A stretch of DNA of 64,000 nucleotides, taken from Methylomonas methanica (GTDB lineage Bacteria; Pseudomonadota; Gammaproteobacteria; Methylococcales; Methylomonadaceae). Position numbers and translations under genes: made by a program. Below are positions 63,831 through 64,000 of the stretch, one piece after another. The notes under the pieces were generated by a model, which worked only from the letters and a program-made list of their open reading frames with translations, ran no database searches and was not told the origin of the DNA. The stretch covers positions 1 to 64,000 of the forward strand of contig NZ_LUUG01000057.1 of NCBI RefSeq assembly GCF_001644035.1, written 5' to 3'. Position 1 is the first letter of the stretch. Every line of letters starts with the position of its first letter.

Positions 63831-64000
63831 CTAAGCACGATCCTGAATCATAGAGCCTTGTTGGCCATCCAACTCCTGCATTCTTCTGATAAACGCCAGC
63901 ATTTCTTCGGAGGGAATTTGCCGCACAACATCGCCAGTTTCACTATCGACAACTTTCACCACTAATTCCTTGGTTGAATCGTCTACTTTGAATTGGAGAT
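63831..64000 (-). CDS. flaG: FlaG, partial (N-terminal part beyond the window)
   Basis: The last 55 codons plus stop are in the window. LQFKVDDSTKELVVKVVD, TGDVVRQIPSEEMLAFIRRM and the Gln-rich end are characteristic of FlaG, a small protein that influences filament length. Lies 26 bases upstream of fliD in the same operon. Confidence 0.88.
   Translation of the reverse strand, partial: LQFKVDDSTKELVVKVVDSETGDVVRQIPSEEMLAFIRRMQELDGQQGSMIQDRA

Overview
The window looks like chromosome of a gammaproteobacterium related to the Methylococcales (a Methylomonas-like methanotroph). This is inferred from protein flavour and gene combination: a molybdenum-nitrogenase cofactor cluster, a sulfide:quinone oxidoreductase, a YfiR/diguanylate cyclase/TonB-receptor operon, a PEP-CTERM-type acyltransferase next to a Wzx/Wzy-type polysaccharide cluster, and a polar-type flagellar fliD-fliS-fliT block. 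No methane oxidation gene lies in the window, so the genus is not proven.

Layout. 1-4.1 kb: tail of a tRNA-Gly gene with its terminator, then a very large FAD/Fe-S dehydrogenase on the minus strand. 4.2-16.6 kb: mostly single envelope or signalling genes: a membrane Ser/Thr kinase, an autotransporter, a lipoprotein hydrolase, a caspase-like lipoprotein with Sel1 repeats and a coiled coil, a foreign-looking gene with a HEPN-type RNDLSH motif, two membrane-anchored proteins of unknown role, and an acyltransferase of the PEP-CTERM/exosortase-associated family. 16.9-29.2 kb: one minus-strand exopolysaccharide operon, transcribed wcaJ-like initiator, Wza-like export lipoprotein, Wzc-like tyrosine autokinase, Wzy/O-antigen-ligase-like polymerase, Wzx flippase, methyltransferase and four glycosyltransferases. 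A 16-base motif is identical in front of this operon and in front of the acyltransferase gene.

30.4-40.1 kb: nitrogen-fixation accessory region on the minus strand. nifE-nifN-nifX are followed by a NifX-associated protein, a CCE_0567-type small protein, ferredoxin III (fdxB), a [2Fe-2S] ferredoxin, a helical-repeat protein, an unknown protein, a DUF364 protein, another unknown and a GlcF-like iron-sulfur protein. A good sigma-54 -24/-12 element and a NifA upstream activator sequence precede nifE. Three copies of a roughly 245-base, multi-hairpin repeat sit between these genes. Two of them, in inverted orientation, frame a small AT-rich membrane-protein gene. The paired stems change together between copies, so the folded shape appears to be conserved rather than the sequence.

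40.3-57.6 kb: a voltage-gated-type K+ channel with a C-terminal zinc ribbon, a Rossmann-like unknown, a sulfide:quinone oxidoreductase operon, msrB-apeB, the yfiR / GGDEF-EAL / TonB-receptor operon, a receiver-like protein without DNA-binding domain, an lpxA-like gene with xerD and an alkyltransferase, and the rpsP-rimM-trmD-rplS operon beside ffh with a divergent CcsA/HemX-like membrane protein. 57.7-64 kb: flagellar filament block: a Maf-type flagellin glycosyltransferase, flagellin, fliT, fliS, fliD and the end of flaG.

The most novel signal is the covarying structured repeat in the nif region, followed by the shared promoter motif of the polysaccharide locus and the uncharacterised genes at the end of the nif run.
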